Shown: positions 31,201 through 41,108 of the stretch, piece after piece
Position numbering within the stretch: position 1 is the first letter of the stretch
How the letters are laid out: each line of letters opens with the position of its first letter
Translations under genes and position numbers: made by a program
NCBI RefSeq assembly: GCF_024055575.1
Contig: NZ_JAMXOE010000002.1
Coordinates: forward strand, 372,001-436,000
Reading direction: 5' to 3'
From: Mucilaginibacter flavidus
Lineage (GTDB): Bacteria > Bacteroidota > Bacteroidia > Sphingobacteriales > Sphingobacteriaceae
Length of the DNA stretch: 64,000 bases
Notes under the pieces: model-generated
Databases searched by the model: none
Seen by the model: only the letters and a program-made list of their open reading frames with translations
Told to the model about the DNA's origin: nothing

Positions 31201-32424
31201 CACGATAAGGTGGAGCGCATCCTATTTAACCTTCTTTCAAACGCCTTTAAATTTACATTGCCCGGAGGAATTGTTTCCGTCGATGTAGTTCAGCATCCGA
31301 CATCACAGGCCGATAAAACCGTGCTTGAATTCAAAATAAGTGATAACGGCATCGGTATAGATGCGGAAACAAAACAGTTGATTTTTAAGCGGTTTTACCA
31401 GGTAAGCGATACCAATATAAGCAATGCAAACCCGGGAAGCGGAATCGGCCTTTCAATCACAAAAGAGTTTGTTGAAATGCATGACGGCAGCATATCTGTT
31501 GAAAGTGAACCAGGTAAAGGTTCGGTTTTCAGCGTATTACTCCCTCTCGAGATTTTTGCCGATAGTGCTGAAAATATTTGGCTTCCAGCCAATCCAACTG
31601 ATGATAAACAAACTGCGCTTTCAAAACCAGATAACGACCTGCCTGTCGGAGATATCCCGGTAATACTTATCGTGGAGGATAACGATGAATTCCGCTATTA
31701 TATAAAGGACAATTTAAAAAAACAATATAAAATTGTTGAGGCATCAAACGGTGAAGAAGGTTGGGATAGGGCGCTTTCATGCCATCCCGATTTGATCATA
31801 AGCGATATAACCATGCCATACATGAATGGCATAGCACTAAGTAGAAAAATCAAAGCCGACAAACGTACAAACCACATTCCATTTATAATGCTTACAGCCC
31901 GCACAGGTGAGGATGAGCAGTTGAGGGGGCTTGAATCGGGCGCGAACGATTATCTGACCAAACCTTTTAACTTCGAAATATTAAATGTAAAAATCAAAAA
32001 CCTTCTTCAACTTAACACTTCTCTTAAGAACACCTACACAAGGCAATTAAAAGTTGTCCATACGGGCATGGAAGTCGAGTCGACCAAAGAGAAGTTCTTA
32101 GCCAAAGTGATAAACTATATCGACAACAATTTAAACAATCCTAAATTTTCTGTTGTGGATTTGAGCCAGCATTTGTCGATGAGCCGGGGGGCCCTTTACA
32201 CAAAGATATTCGAGCTTACCGGCCTCCCTCCTGTTGAATTTATCAGATCGTATAAACTCGACAGGGCTGCGGTATTGCTGCTGAAAAGTGATCTTACAAT
32301 TTCACAGATAGCTTATGAAGCTGGTTTCGCTACCCCGCATTACTTTTCCCGCTCGTTTAAAGATAAATTTAACATGCTGCCAACCGAATACAGAAAAATT
32401 GAAAAAAAGAGAGTACTGGCATAA
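28291..32424 (+). CDS. Hybrid two-component system regulator (HTCS)
   Basis: 1377 aa one-protein sensor and transcription factor. About thirteen Reg_prop propeller repeats (GxxWxGTxxGG, for example GQLWVGTMGGGLYFF, GKIWIGTNGGGVNVF) fill residues 45-690, followed by a Y_Y_Y domain (YILKSFNKTWNYVG), one membrane segment (about 807-828), a HisKA with His868 in LSHEFRTP, a HATPase (NLLSNAFKFT, GIGLSITKEFVE), a receiver with Asp1172 in IISDITMP and an AraC HTH at the end (LTISQIAYEAGFATPHYFSR). In known systems the periplasmic part binds oligosaccharides directly. An ATG at 28336 would give a cleaner signal peptide (MFFIALMALGITFQ) and may be the true start. It probably activates the xylan operons on both sides. 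Confidence 0.95.
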   Translation: MLNFALQIKRIIVKRMFFIALMALGITFQCCGQAIRFTVLTSHDGLLSNTVNAIIKDHYGYVWFATADGLDRFDGMEHKAYRFDPSDKSGYRSKEVACMYEDGGGQLWVGTMGGGLYFFDRSHDQFHPLEIRSKYKEVTDSYIKAMYGDNNGRLWIGTLGGLCIFDPKTAKGTFFKPDEHKPGQLRPGIVLSIFKDSQQRMWIGTEKGLYLYNEARNNFISFRHDNNNPASIPNDGVNAIAECQYRLWIGTNDGLSCLSPDLKTFRNFKYNAEDNGTLSGNLIYSIAPSGNDIWVGAEGGLNIVNTLSGKIKRYNHDDRDKFSVSSKSIRCIYNDPRGIYWIGTYQGGVDKYDKNLTLFNSKQNNAYDPAGLNAPFVSSFAENKDGDIFVGTDGGGLNLFHLKSGLFSHITLKAKEKNNSAGLPILSMILDRNQQLWIGTFQDGIFIYNTKTGQYQQLTAGKDITHINNDEIFCFKEDSKGKIWIGTNGGGVNVFDPSTRTFLKYVSNPVSADERQLPVNGFIRAIEEDHEGNIWIGTYGSGIAVLNPKSQKFQVYSNKNTGMAVDRAFSLMEDHDRNMWIGTAGDGLFCFNSSSKKLASYLAPEKLPDGVVHKLLEDQSGNIWLTTGKGICKFNIALKKFTHYSAYNGLQNDAFIDGSGLRTSKGLLFFGGAEGFNYIDPTQEVNRNSNVPPVFFTALKVNNTVISPADHSPLKQDISVAKQIDLDYKQNFSISYSAINFTLPQQNHYAYILKSFNKTWNYVGSATTAYYTNLDPGEYLFEVRACNNDGIWNSSGARIRIVIHPPIWMTWYAYLLYALAAAGALLLIRHRGINKLKAKLALEQERREAERVHELDLLKIKFLTNLSHEFRTPISLIMAPANKLLAEHKDDQTTGQLSVILRNARRLLNLVNQLLDFRKLEEQELKLSLGEGEIISFISGVVDSFHDLSESRCIALEFNATHEKLFVRFDHDKVERILFNLLSNAFKFTLPGGIVSVDVVQHPTSQADKTVLEFKISDNGIGIDAETKQLIFKRFYQVSDTNISNANPGSGIGLSITKEFVEMHDGSISVESEPGKGSVFSVLLPLEIFADSAENIWLPANPTDDKQTALSKPDNDLPVGDIPVILIVEDNDEFRYYIKDNLKKQYKIVEASNGEEGWDRALSCHPDLIISDITMPYMNGIALSRKIKADKRTNHIPFIMLTARTGEDEQLRGLESGANDYLTKPFNFEILNVKIKNLLQLNTSLKNTYTRQLKVVHTGMEVESTKEKFLAKVINYIDNNLNNPKFSVVDLSQHLSMSRGALYTKIFELTGLPPVEFIRSYKLDRAAVLLLKSDLTISQIAYEAGFATPHYFSRSFKDKFNMLPTEYRKIEKKRVLA

Positions 32425-32543
32425 AGCTATAACACTTTTTGTTGACCTGGTGACTGTTACAGCCAAAATTCAAGGTAAATAGCTGTTTGTAAATACCACA
32501 TTTATGATACTTGATTTGGACAGCTAATTTGGGACTATCCGAT

Positions 32544-33884
32544 CTACTCAAAACTTATCCAATCAACTTCCAAATTGCCACTACTTTGCAATTGTAAAAT
32601 AAGATTTTTGACACCCGAGGTCGTCGATAATATTTTGTATTTTGATACGCTCCAGTTATCTCCTTTTGGAATATTCATTTTTGCCATGATCTTGTTTGGC
32701 GCACCCTCGATACTTATTAATAAGGTTCCGCCTGTTGCTGAACGGGCGTTTATATTGAGGTACTTTAATTTGGGAGGATCGAATGATACACTGTTGTATT
32801 TTATCCACGAACCCGGTTTCTCAAATATTGTTTTCCAGCCCTTGAATTTGTTCAGGGTGTCCAAAAATGCAATTTCGACACCACTCTGGCTTTTGGCACT
32901 AAACCTGTCCATTTCAATTTTCTTTGCTGCGTTCGAGACACCAACGCCCCGTAAAGTCGGGGTAACTTTTCGGATAGATCCATCTGCATCAAAAAATAAA
33001 CTGTCGACTCTTACCGACCGGTTTTTATCAAAGTTTGGCGATAAGTCATTATTATGATAAAACAAATACCATTGGTTTTTGAATTCGATGACCGAGGGGT
33101 GATTCGTCCAGCATCCTGAGGCCGATTCGTCCATAAGCACACCGGCATACTTGAACGGGCCCAATGGATTGTTTGACATGGCGTATTCAAGCCGCTCTAT
33201 TTTATCGGCCACATGCGGGTAGGTCATATAATAAATACCCTTGCGTTCAAACAAATACGGGCCTTCTTTTAAACCTTTATCAGGGAAGCCCTCAAGCTTT
33301 ACCGGTTCGGAGGCAAGCTCGAGCATATTTGCTTTAAGTTTTGCTCCGTACAGGTTTCCCTGCGCCCAATAAATGTATGCCTGCCCATCTTTATCAATTT
33401 GCACATTAGGGTCAATACCGTGAATGCCGGCAATGGGCGATGGTTGGGAAACAAACGGACCCGAAGGATCGTTTGCTACTGCAACACCTACAGAAAAACC
33501 ACGTGCACCGCCGCCCTTTGCAGGAGCCGGGAAATAGAAATAGTATTTTCCGGCGCGCTCAATGCAGTCGGGAGCCCACATGCTGTAAGCTGCCGAGTCG
33601 GCCCAGGGCACTTTATTTTGGCTTACAATTACCCCATGATCAGTCCAATCGGTAAGGTTTGTTGATGCAAACACGTGATAGTCCTGCATACAAAACCAAC
33701 CGGCTTTGCCATGCCCCGGCGTAGCTAAAATATCATGTGACGGATAGAGATATACCTTGCCATTGAAAACGCGCGCCGATGGGTCGGCAGTAAATTGATC
33801 CCTTATCAATGGGTTTTGTGCCATCAAATAATTTACGGAAAACATTAAGCCGGTTAATGCCAGGCATCTCCTGAAGTATTTCAT
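32544..33884 (-). CDS. GH43 glycoside hydrolase with C-terminal CBM6
   Basis: 446 aa from the ATG at 33884, which gives a good signal peptide (MKYFRRCLALTGLMFSVNYL); a longer frame to 34007 would overlap the upstream esterase and is unlikely. Catalytic Asp34 lies in FTADPSARVF, the second Asp in GIDPNVQIDKDG and the general acid Glu in KEGPYLFERKGIYYMTYP. The last 130 residues (from about 320) form a CBM6-like beta-sandwich ending GNLEVDWISFE. The enzyme likely acts on arabinoxylan side chains or xylo-oligosaccharides and is a paralogue of the GH43 at 18529. It is the last gene of the operon starting at 39938 and converges with the regulator. Confidence 0.93.
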   Translation of the reverse strand: MKYFRRCLALTGLMFSVNYLMAQNPLIRDQFTADPSARVFNGKVYLYPSHDILATPGHGKAGWFCMQDYHVFASTNLTDWTDHGVIVSQNKVPWADSAAYSMWAPDCIERAGKYYFYFPAPAKGGGARGFSVGVAVANDPSGPFVSQPSPIAGIHGIDPNVQIDKDGQAYIYWAQGNLYGAKLKANMLELASEPVKLEGFPDKGLKEGPYLFERKGIYYMTYPHVADKIERLEYAMSNNPLGPFKYAGVLMDESASGCWTNHPSVIEFKNQWYLFYHNNDLSPNFDKNRSVRVDSLFFDADGSIRKVTPTLRGVGVSNAAKKIEMDRFSAKSQSGVEIAFLDTLNKFKGWKTIFEKPGSWIKYNSVSFDPPKLKYLNINARSATGGTLLISIEGAPNKIMAKMNIPKGDNWSVSKYKILSTTSGVKNLILQLQSSGNLEVDWISFE

Positions 33885-33900
33885 TCGTTCGTGTTTTGTT

Positions 33901-35043
33901 TTATTTAAACAATAGCGGTGCAAAATGGTATAGATTGTTTCTCCAAACGGGCCAGGTATGTCCGCCAGGGTATTCGTAATAAGCATGATGTATACCCAAT
34001 TCGTCAAACTTCGCCAGCATAATTTGGCCGTTTTTATAAGCTATGTCGTCTTTCCCGCCTTCAGACAACCAAAACAATTTCAGGTCGGTATTAATCTTCG
34101 TACTGTTTTGCTTCATGTAATCATATTGGGCATCGGCTATGCTGTTTTGCATAGGTACAATCCATCCGGAACTGAATACCCCCAGGTATGAAAAGTAATT
34201 AGTGTTATATACTCCTGTATATAGGGTGTTAATTCCGCCCATTGATAAACCGGCCAACGCGCGATTGGCATTTGTGTTTATGGTTCGATAAGTTTTCTCA
34301 ATAAATGGCATGAGGCATTGCTTCATTTCTGCCGCAAAAGCCTTTAAACCATCTTCGCCAAATGCCCCGGCACCTAAATTGGCATCGGGCATTACAACCA
34401 GCATAGGCTTAGCTTTTTTTTCGGCAATCAGGTTGTCCATAATCAGGTCAGTTTTTCCTTGGGTAGCCCAGCCGCGTTCGTCTTCGCCCCCGCCATGCAA
34501 AATGTATAGCACAGGATATTTTTCATTGATATTGGCGTCGTAACCGGGAGGGGTATAGATGTAAACCTTCCGCCACGACCTCGCAACAGTTGAATAATAT
34601 TTTTTTATGCGGATGTCGCCATGCGGTACATCTTTTTCCGCATAGTATTCTCCGCCCGCAAATGGTATTTCAATGCCACTGGCCATACGTCCCATGCCAT
34701 AAAAACTTTCGCTTGCCGGGTCGGCTGTTGCTATGCCATCTATTACAATCGAATAATAATGGAAGCCTTCACTTATTGAATCTGTAGTCACACTCCAAAA
34801 ACCGTCATTACCCTTTATCAAATCATATTTTTTACCCAGGTCTATTTGTAACTTTTGAGCATCGGGCGCCTTTATGCGGAACATAACCTGATGATTAGAT
34901 AAAATAAGCGGGTATTTTGCCCCTCTTACATTGGTAACAGCCGGAACACTCCCTGAAGTATCAAGATTGGGTTTTTTGTTTTGCGATTTGGCTTCGAAGC
35001 CCCAAAAAAACAACAAGTACAAAAGAAGTATTAAGTTTTTCAT
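33901..35043 (-). CDS. CE1-type esterase with N-terminal E-set/CBM48-like domain
   Basis: 380 aa from the ATG at 35043 (MKNLILLLYLLFFWGF signal); an in-frame ATG at 35082 gives a poorer N-terminus. The E-set domain ([44 protein letters not shown]) is followed by an alpha/beta hydrolase (VYIYTPPGYD, YILHGGGEDERGW, nucleophile Ser in AGLSMGGINTL, Asp in SEGGKDDIAY, His in YPGGHTWPVW). It is a predicted feruloyl or acetyl-xylan esterase. The E-set region is very close to that of the tandem esterase at 24385. It lies 16 bp upstream of the GH43-CBM6 gene and 130 bp after GH43. Confidence 0.9.
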   Translation of the reverse strand: MKNLILLLYLLFFWGFEAKSQNKKPNLDTSGSVPAVTNVRGAKYPLILSNHQVMFRIKAPDAQKLQIDLGKKYDLIKGNDGFWSVTTDSISEGFHYYSIVIDGIATADPASESFYGMGRMASGIEIPFAGGEYYAEKDVPHGDIRIKKYYSTVARSWRKVYIYTPPGYDANINEKYPVLYILHGGGEDERGWATQGKTDLIMDNLIAEKKAKPMLVVMPDANLGAGAFGEDGLKAFAAEMKQCLMPFIEKTYRTINTNANRALAGLSMGGINTLYTGVYNTNYFSYLGVFSSGWIVPMQNSIADAQYDYMKQNSTKINTDLKLFWLSEGGKDDIAYKNGQIMLAKFDELGIHHAYYEYPGGHTWPVWRNNLYHFAPLLFK

Positions 35044-35173
35044 TGAATTGTATGTTAAACTGTTGGCCACGGTTTGCAACAATAGCCACGCAAGGTAAAA
35101 TGATTGCGAATTTTACAATAGCACTGATTAATACAAATGCAACACTTGTGTCTATAATTAGGGAGTATCATAG

Positions 35174-36751
35174 TTAATTCCGGGATGATATGTTATTGCT
35201 AACCCGAAAAAAATCGAAGTCGGCATAGCCGCCTATAGTTTTTGTGGCATAATTAAAAAGACCAAACCGATAACCCATAAAGTGAGGAAGGGTATAAACC
35301 ATTTGCAGCGCAGAACCGATTGGTAACCAATTACGCCCATCGAGGCTATAATAAAAGTACGCTTTATCTGTCCGGTCCTTAAAATCACATGAGGCTTTTA
35401 AATATACCCGGCTTTGCGTTAATGGAATACATGGGGACTCGATAGAAGAATCACCTTGTGCATTTACCATAACCATAAACTTTTTCCCACCCTCAGCCTT
35501 CACACCCACCCAGCCGAATTTTTTTTGTAGCAGCGCAAGCCCGGCCCGGTCGCCATCTTTAAGCCCGGAAACATCAATAGACGTAACAGCCGAACACTCG
35601 GGCCCGAAAGTGCGTTGAGTAAGTGTATTCCTTGCCGTCAGTATATTGGTGTCAACCCTCCCTGTGGTAAGCCTAAGGTATCCCTTAGGTTGTTTTACCG
35701 ACCACAATTTATTTACCGGGTTATGGTTCCATTGCCAAACCAGCGGCAAATCGCGCTCACCCGGCTTACGGCCAAATTCATCTGATGAAATAATTCCCGG
35801 CATCATCGGTTTGTTTATCGTTAATGGTATTGTATCGGGCGCCTGATGATTTATCCCTAATATGGGCCAACCATTATCCCATTGTACCGAAACCAGGTAG
35901 GGCACCCGCCCCACAGCACCGAAATCGCGGAAAAGATAGGCAAACCATCGGCCATCGGGTGCGTCCACCAAGCCGCCCTGGGCTACGCCTTTATCCTGCA
36001 GGGCCAACCTGCCTTCGTAAGGGCCGGCGATATGATCAGCCCGGTGAATCAGTACAGTTCGCATCCCACCGCGTGGCCAGCAGATATTGAAAAGGTAATA
36101 CTTCCCTTTTATTTTGAATAACTGCGAACCCTCAGCCGGCAAACCAACATTGGGCCCTGCAACCAGGCTGGCATTCTCAATCAACACTTGTGGCTTTATA
36201 TCTGGTCTAATTCCGGAGAGGTCATCTTTCAATTGCGCTAACATGATCTTTCCGCTTCCGTAAACCATATAAACCTTGCCATCGTCGTCAAAAAACAAGG
36301 AATGATCATGCAGGCTTGGTTTAAAGGACAAAGCCTTCCACGGGCCTTTTTCAATGTCACGCGTGCTATAGATATAAGTTTTGCCTGTATTGCCGGCAAA
36401 GGTTGATACATAGTACATGCCGTTATGGTAACGCAGGCTGCTTGCCCACGAACCTTTCCCGTAGCTATTTTTATCATTATTTAAGTTCAGGTCATCTGTA
36501 TCGTCTAAAATATCATAAGCGTAGCTCACAATTTTCCAATTAACCAAATCCTTCGATTTCATTATTGGCACACCAGGGCTCATGTGCATGGTTGTGCTGC
36601 TCATATAGTAACTATCGCCTACCCTGATTATTGACATATCCGGCACATCTGCATAAATAATTGGATTATGAGCTATTTGTGCATGTACGCCGGGTTTGGG
36701 AAACAATACAAAGGCCATCCCCCAAATTAATCTGTTTAAAAATCTGGTCAT
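35174..36751 (-). CDS. GH43 beta-xylosidase/arabinofuranosidase with C-terminal beta-sandwich
   Basis: 525 aa with a signal peptide. Catalytic Asp35 is in IIYADVPDMSIIRVGDSYYM, the second Asp is in HDHSLFFDDDGKVYMVYG and the general acid Glu is in LPAEGSQLFKIKGKYYLFN. The C-terminal 200 residues form a concanavalin-like sandwich (GH43_C2 type; DGDRAGLALLQKKFGWVGVK, AYFYYSLDGRNWLPIG) that usually completes the active site of beta-xylosidases. It belongs to a different GH43 subfamily from the genes at 18529, 32544 and 41109. Its start codon overlaps the stop of the GH51 gene by 4 bp. Confidence 0.92.
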   Translation of the reverse strand: MTRFLNRLIWGMAFVLFPKPGVHAQIAHNPIIYADVPDMSIIRVGDSYYMSSTTMHMSPGVPIMKSKDLVNWKIVSYAYDILDDTDDLNLNNDKNSYGKGSWASSLRYHNGMYYVSTFAGNTGKTYIYSTRDIEKGPWKALSFKPSLHDHSLFFDDDGKVYMVYGSGKIMLAQLKDDLSGIRPDIKPQVLIENASLVAGPNVGLPAEGSQLFKIKGKYYLFNICWPRGGMRTVLIHRADHIAGPYEGRLALQDKGVAQGGLVDAPDGRWFAYLFRDFGAVGRVPYLVSVQWDNGWPILGINHQAPDTIPLTINKPMMPGIISSDEFGRKPGERDLPLVWQWNHNPVNKLWSVKQPKGYLRLTTGRVDTNILTARNTLTQRTFGPECSAVTSIDVSGLKDGDRAGLALLQKKFGWVGVKAEGGKKFMVMVNAQGDSSIESPCIPLTQSRVYLKASCDFKDRTDKAYFYYSLDGRNWLPIGSALQMVYTLPHFMGYRFGLFNYATKTIGGYADFDFFRVSNNISSRN

Positions 36752-38751
36752 TTTTGGGTATCGATTTGAAGCACCGTAATTGAGTATTTAGGAAAGCTAA
36801 ATGTAAAGGTTTTCTTAAATCCTTTATAAGTTGATACTGCAGGTGTAATTTTTTCCGGTTCTGTTATCGAATTTGTATCCTCTGGCTTTTCGGCTTTCAT
36901 AACAACAACTGTTCCGTTGCTTTTTACTGATGATATGCCCTTTAAATCAAAGATTACCTCTTTGGCGGCAACGCCTGCGTTAACAACTTTAATATATAAC
37001 CTGCCGGTTTTCGTATCGCGGGTGGTTACGTAAAATAAAGAAGGATAAGTTTTGGGGGTAACTTTGCTCAAACTATCCTTATGATTCAATTTTTGTACTT
37101 GAACAGGAATACCCTCACCAATCATACTCACCACATTATCGCCATGGTAATTGCTAAACATCTGTTGGGCATAATAGGATGGCGACCCATAGCTGGTTAG
37201 CGTATTATAACCTATTAAATCCGATTCCCATTGCATGCCGCCGGGGTTAACGTTTACAAACAAAGGTGCCGAGCATTCCATCACAACAATATCCGAATTT
37301 CGTTCCATCCCCGTCATCCAGGCGCCATCGCCAAGTGCCGAGTTGAAATTTGGTGTTGGCTTACCTTCGCGGGTAGCCCATTCGCCAACAAATATTTTTG
37401 GGCCGTTTCTGTCATAGTTGTCGTAATGATCGGCATCGCTTTCCATATCGAAGGCATTTCTATAATAATGCTCATCCATAACATCGGGAATGCGTTTGGT
37501 AAGCGGGAAACGCTGACCCAAAAAGTCCTTACCGCCGGTGGTTGAAATAATATGGAGATTGGGATATTTACTGCGAATGGCATCATAAAACTGGGTGAAC
37601 CTGCCTTCATAACTTCCAGACATATCAAAACCGTCCTCATTTCCAACTTCAACATAATGTAACGGGAAAGGCGCAGGATGTCCATCGCGGGCGCGTTCTT
37701 TTCCGTATTTGGTAGTGGTATCGCCGGTAACGTATTCTATTTCTTCCAGGGCCTCATCAACGTAAGGCTTCAGGAACGGCCCTGCTTCCACATAATCGCG
37801 GTTTAAGGTATAGCCAGCAAAAACGGCCAGCAATGGCTCCATATTTAAATCCTCGCACCATTCCAAATATTCCAGTAAGCCCATTCCGTCAGACGACCGA
37901 TATCCCCAGGTACCCTGATGGCCAGGCCTTTCATCAATTGGCCCTAACGTTTTTTTCCAATTATACCTGGTCGAAAACATATTACCCTCCAGGTAATTAC
38001 CACCAGGCAACCGCAAAAACTTAGGGCTCATGGAAGCGAGAAGCTGCATAATATCGCGCCTGTTGCCATTAGCTGTATTTTGATAGGTGGGCGGGAATAA
38101 AGATACAAGTGTAAACCAATAGGTTCCTTTAGCCAACGGCCGGATCACGAAACGCGTATCTGCAGTTGGCGTTACGGCGGCGGCAGTAGTAAGATTAAAA
38201 GTGAATTTTTTCCAAACCCCGCTAACCCCTGTGACATTTGCTGTCGCAAGCATGCTTTTGCCGTCCGTCGATTCGATCTCTACCGTAATTGCCCCCGCGT
38301 TACTACCATCAGTCATAGCATAAAAACTGCCTTGATAACTGGTTGAAGGAAAAACAGGTATCCCCCAAAAACCATCATTTGCCAGTCCTGTATTTTTACC
38401 GTCTGTGGCCAAATTAAATCTTAAGCACTCAGTTAAAGCCTCATTTACCGGGTGCTTACTATCCAATGCAATAGCAGATGAATCAGCAACACTCTTTATT
38501 AAGCTCCAATAATCCGGGTTCTTATTGTTATCTTTAAAACTGCGGTTCCTGATTAGCTCGGCATAAATTCCGCCATCATAGGAGTAATTGATTTCTTCCG
38601 TCATCAACCCATACAACATCGGACTGGAGACATGCCCGGGTTGATCCAAGCGGACCGTTAATTTTGTGGACTCCTGCGCCGAAGTGCGCATTCCGAAAAA
38701 CATGCAACATACTAAAATAGCATATTGGTAGTTTCTTGATGGTTTTAGCAT
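36748..38751 (-). CDS. GH51 alpha-L-arabinofuranosidase
   Basis: 667 aa with a signal peptide. An N-terminal CBM4-like sandwich (about 30-210, PVNEALTECLRFNL, GVWKKFTFNLTTAAAVTPTA) precedes the TIM barrel (SPKFLRLPGGNYLEGN, GTWGYRSSDGMGLLEYLEWC). The acid/base Glu is in VEVGNEDGFD (about residue 370) and the nucleophile Glu in FVGEWATREGK (about 455). It removes arabinofuranose from arabinoxylan or its oligosaccharides with retention. It lies 56 bp after the CE1 gene and is translationally coupled to the GH43 downstream. Confidence 0.95.
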   Translation of the reverse strand: MLKPSRNYQYAILVCCMFFGMRTSAQESTKLTVRLDQPGHVSSPMLYGLMTEEINYSYDGGIYAELIRNRSFKDNNKNPDYWSLIKSVADSSAIALDSKHPVNEALTECLRFNLATDGKNTGLANDGFWGIPVFPSTSYQGSFYAMTDGSNAGAITVEIESTDGKSMLATANVTGVSGVWKKFTFNLTTAAAVTPTADTRFVIRPLAKGTYWFTLVSLFPPTYQNTANGNRRDIMQLLASMSPKFLRLPGGNYLEGNMFSTRYNWKKTLGPIDERPGHQGTWGYRSSDGMGLLEYLEWCEDLNMEPLLAVFAGYTLNRDYVEAGPFLKPYVDEALEEIEYVTGDTTTKYGKERARDGHPAPFPLHYVEVGNEDGFDMSGSYEGRFTQFYDAIRSKYPNLHIISTTGGKDFLGQRFPLTKRIPDVMDEHYYRNAFDMESDADHYDNYDRNGPKIFVGEWATREGKPTPNFNSALGDGAWMTGMERNSDIVVMECSAPLFVNVNPGGMQWESDLIGYNTLTSYGSPSYYAQQMFSNYHGDNVVSMIGEGIPVQVQKLNHKDSLSKVTPKTYPSLFYVTTRDTKTGRLYIKVVNAGVAAKEVIFDLKGISSVKSNGTVVVMKAEKPEDTNSITEPEKITPAVSTYKGFKKTFTFSFPKYSITVLQIDTQK

Positions 38752-38807
38752 TTTTAGGTTTAATTATATTCAGTAACGTGTGATTAATAACTGTGTCGCA
38801 AGGCTGC

Positions 38808-40323
<1,516 letters not shown>

Positions 40324-41058
40324 ATGAATATTAAACGCAATCTATCGTTGCTGGCAGCGGGCTTAGTAATTTTGGCAGCATTGAAATCGCAAGCACAGTC
40401 TGCCATTTCAGGAGGCAGGGTTGATAAAATAACGGATAACGATTCTGTGCGAACTATCGCACCATTCTTTACCCCGGCAACCACATCAAAAAAGACCCCG
40501 GATTCCGAAGGGTTTATTCAGCGCTGGTTACTTTTAGACCCTATAAACAAGTCAATACGGAGTAATCTTGTCTTTACTAATAGTTACCTAAAAACACACT
40601 TTGACACTGCTTATTTTCCGAATCAGTTTACTGTTATCCCTAAAGACCGGGACCAAATAAAAGTTGGAGAGCAGGAATTGGCGTGGCATGCGCTGGAAAG
40701 TCCAACTTTCAACGTCAAATTATTTCGCCTTGCCTACGGGTTAAAGAAACATACCTATGCCGTATTATTTTGGGCGGTAACTATAGTTAACAGTCCGCGG
40801 GAAGTAAAAAATGTAAGATTGGCGGTAGGCTCAAATGGAGGATCAACGTGGTGGTTAAATGGACAGGAAGCTGTGGTACTTGACGGAGACAGACGGATGG
40901 TAATGGACGATTGTGTCTCGACCCGATTGACACTTAACAAAGGGAAAAATATAATCAGGGGAGCATTAATCAATGGCCCCGGACTTAGTGATTTTTGCGT
41001 TCGGCTGCTGGATGAAAAAGGAGAGCCGATAAAAGATCTCACTATCAGTCTCAAATAA
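40324..41058 (+). CDS. Secreted beta-sandwich protein of unknown function
   Basis: 244 aa. A signal peptide ends near LKSQAQ. The mature protein has the segments FIQRWLLLDPINKSIRSN, LFRLAYGLKKHTYAVLFW, VRLAVGSNGGSTWWLNGQEA and KGKNIIRGALINGPGLSDFC, which look like a jelly-roll or PA14-like accessory domain of the kind attached to some acetyl-xylan esterases and other polysaccharide enzymes. Here it stands alone, with no catalytic motif visible. It lies 50 bp upstream of a GH43 and is probably co-transcribed. A role in binding glycan, or as an accessory part of an enzyme complex, is inference. I do not recognise a named family with certainty. Confidence 0.75.
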   Translation: MNIKRNLSLLAAGLVILAALKSQAQSAISGGRVDKITDNDSVRTIAPFFTPATTSKKTPDSEGFIQRWLLLDPINKSIRSNLVFTNSYLKTHFDTAYFPNQFTVIPKDRDQIKVGEQELAWHALESPTFNVKLFRLAYGLKKHTYAVLFWAVTIVNSPREVKNVRLAVGSNGGSTWWLNGQEAVVLDGDRRMVMDDCVSTRLTLNKGKNIIRGALINGPGLSDFCVRLLDEKGEPIKDLTISLK

Positions 41059-41108
41059 ATTAGTTCATCATCCCATTCACGTCGAATTTATATAGCAATT
41101 GAGTAATT

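Noticed and set aside
33885..34007. N-terminal extension of the GH43-CBM6 gene
   Set aside because: It would overlap the upstream esterase by about 100 bp and hide a clear signal peptide that begins at 33884.
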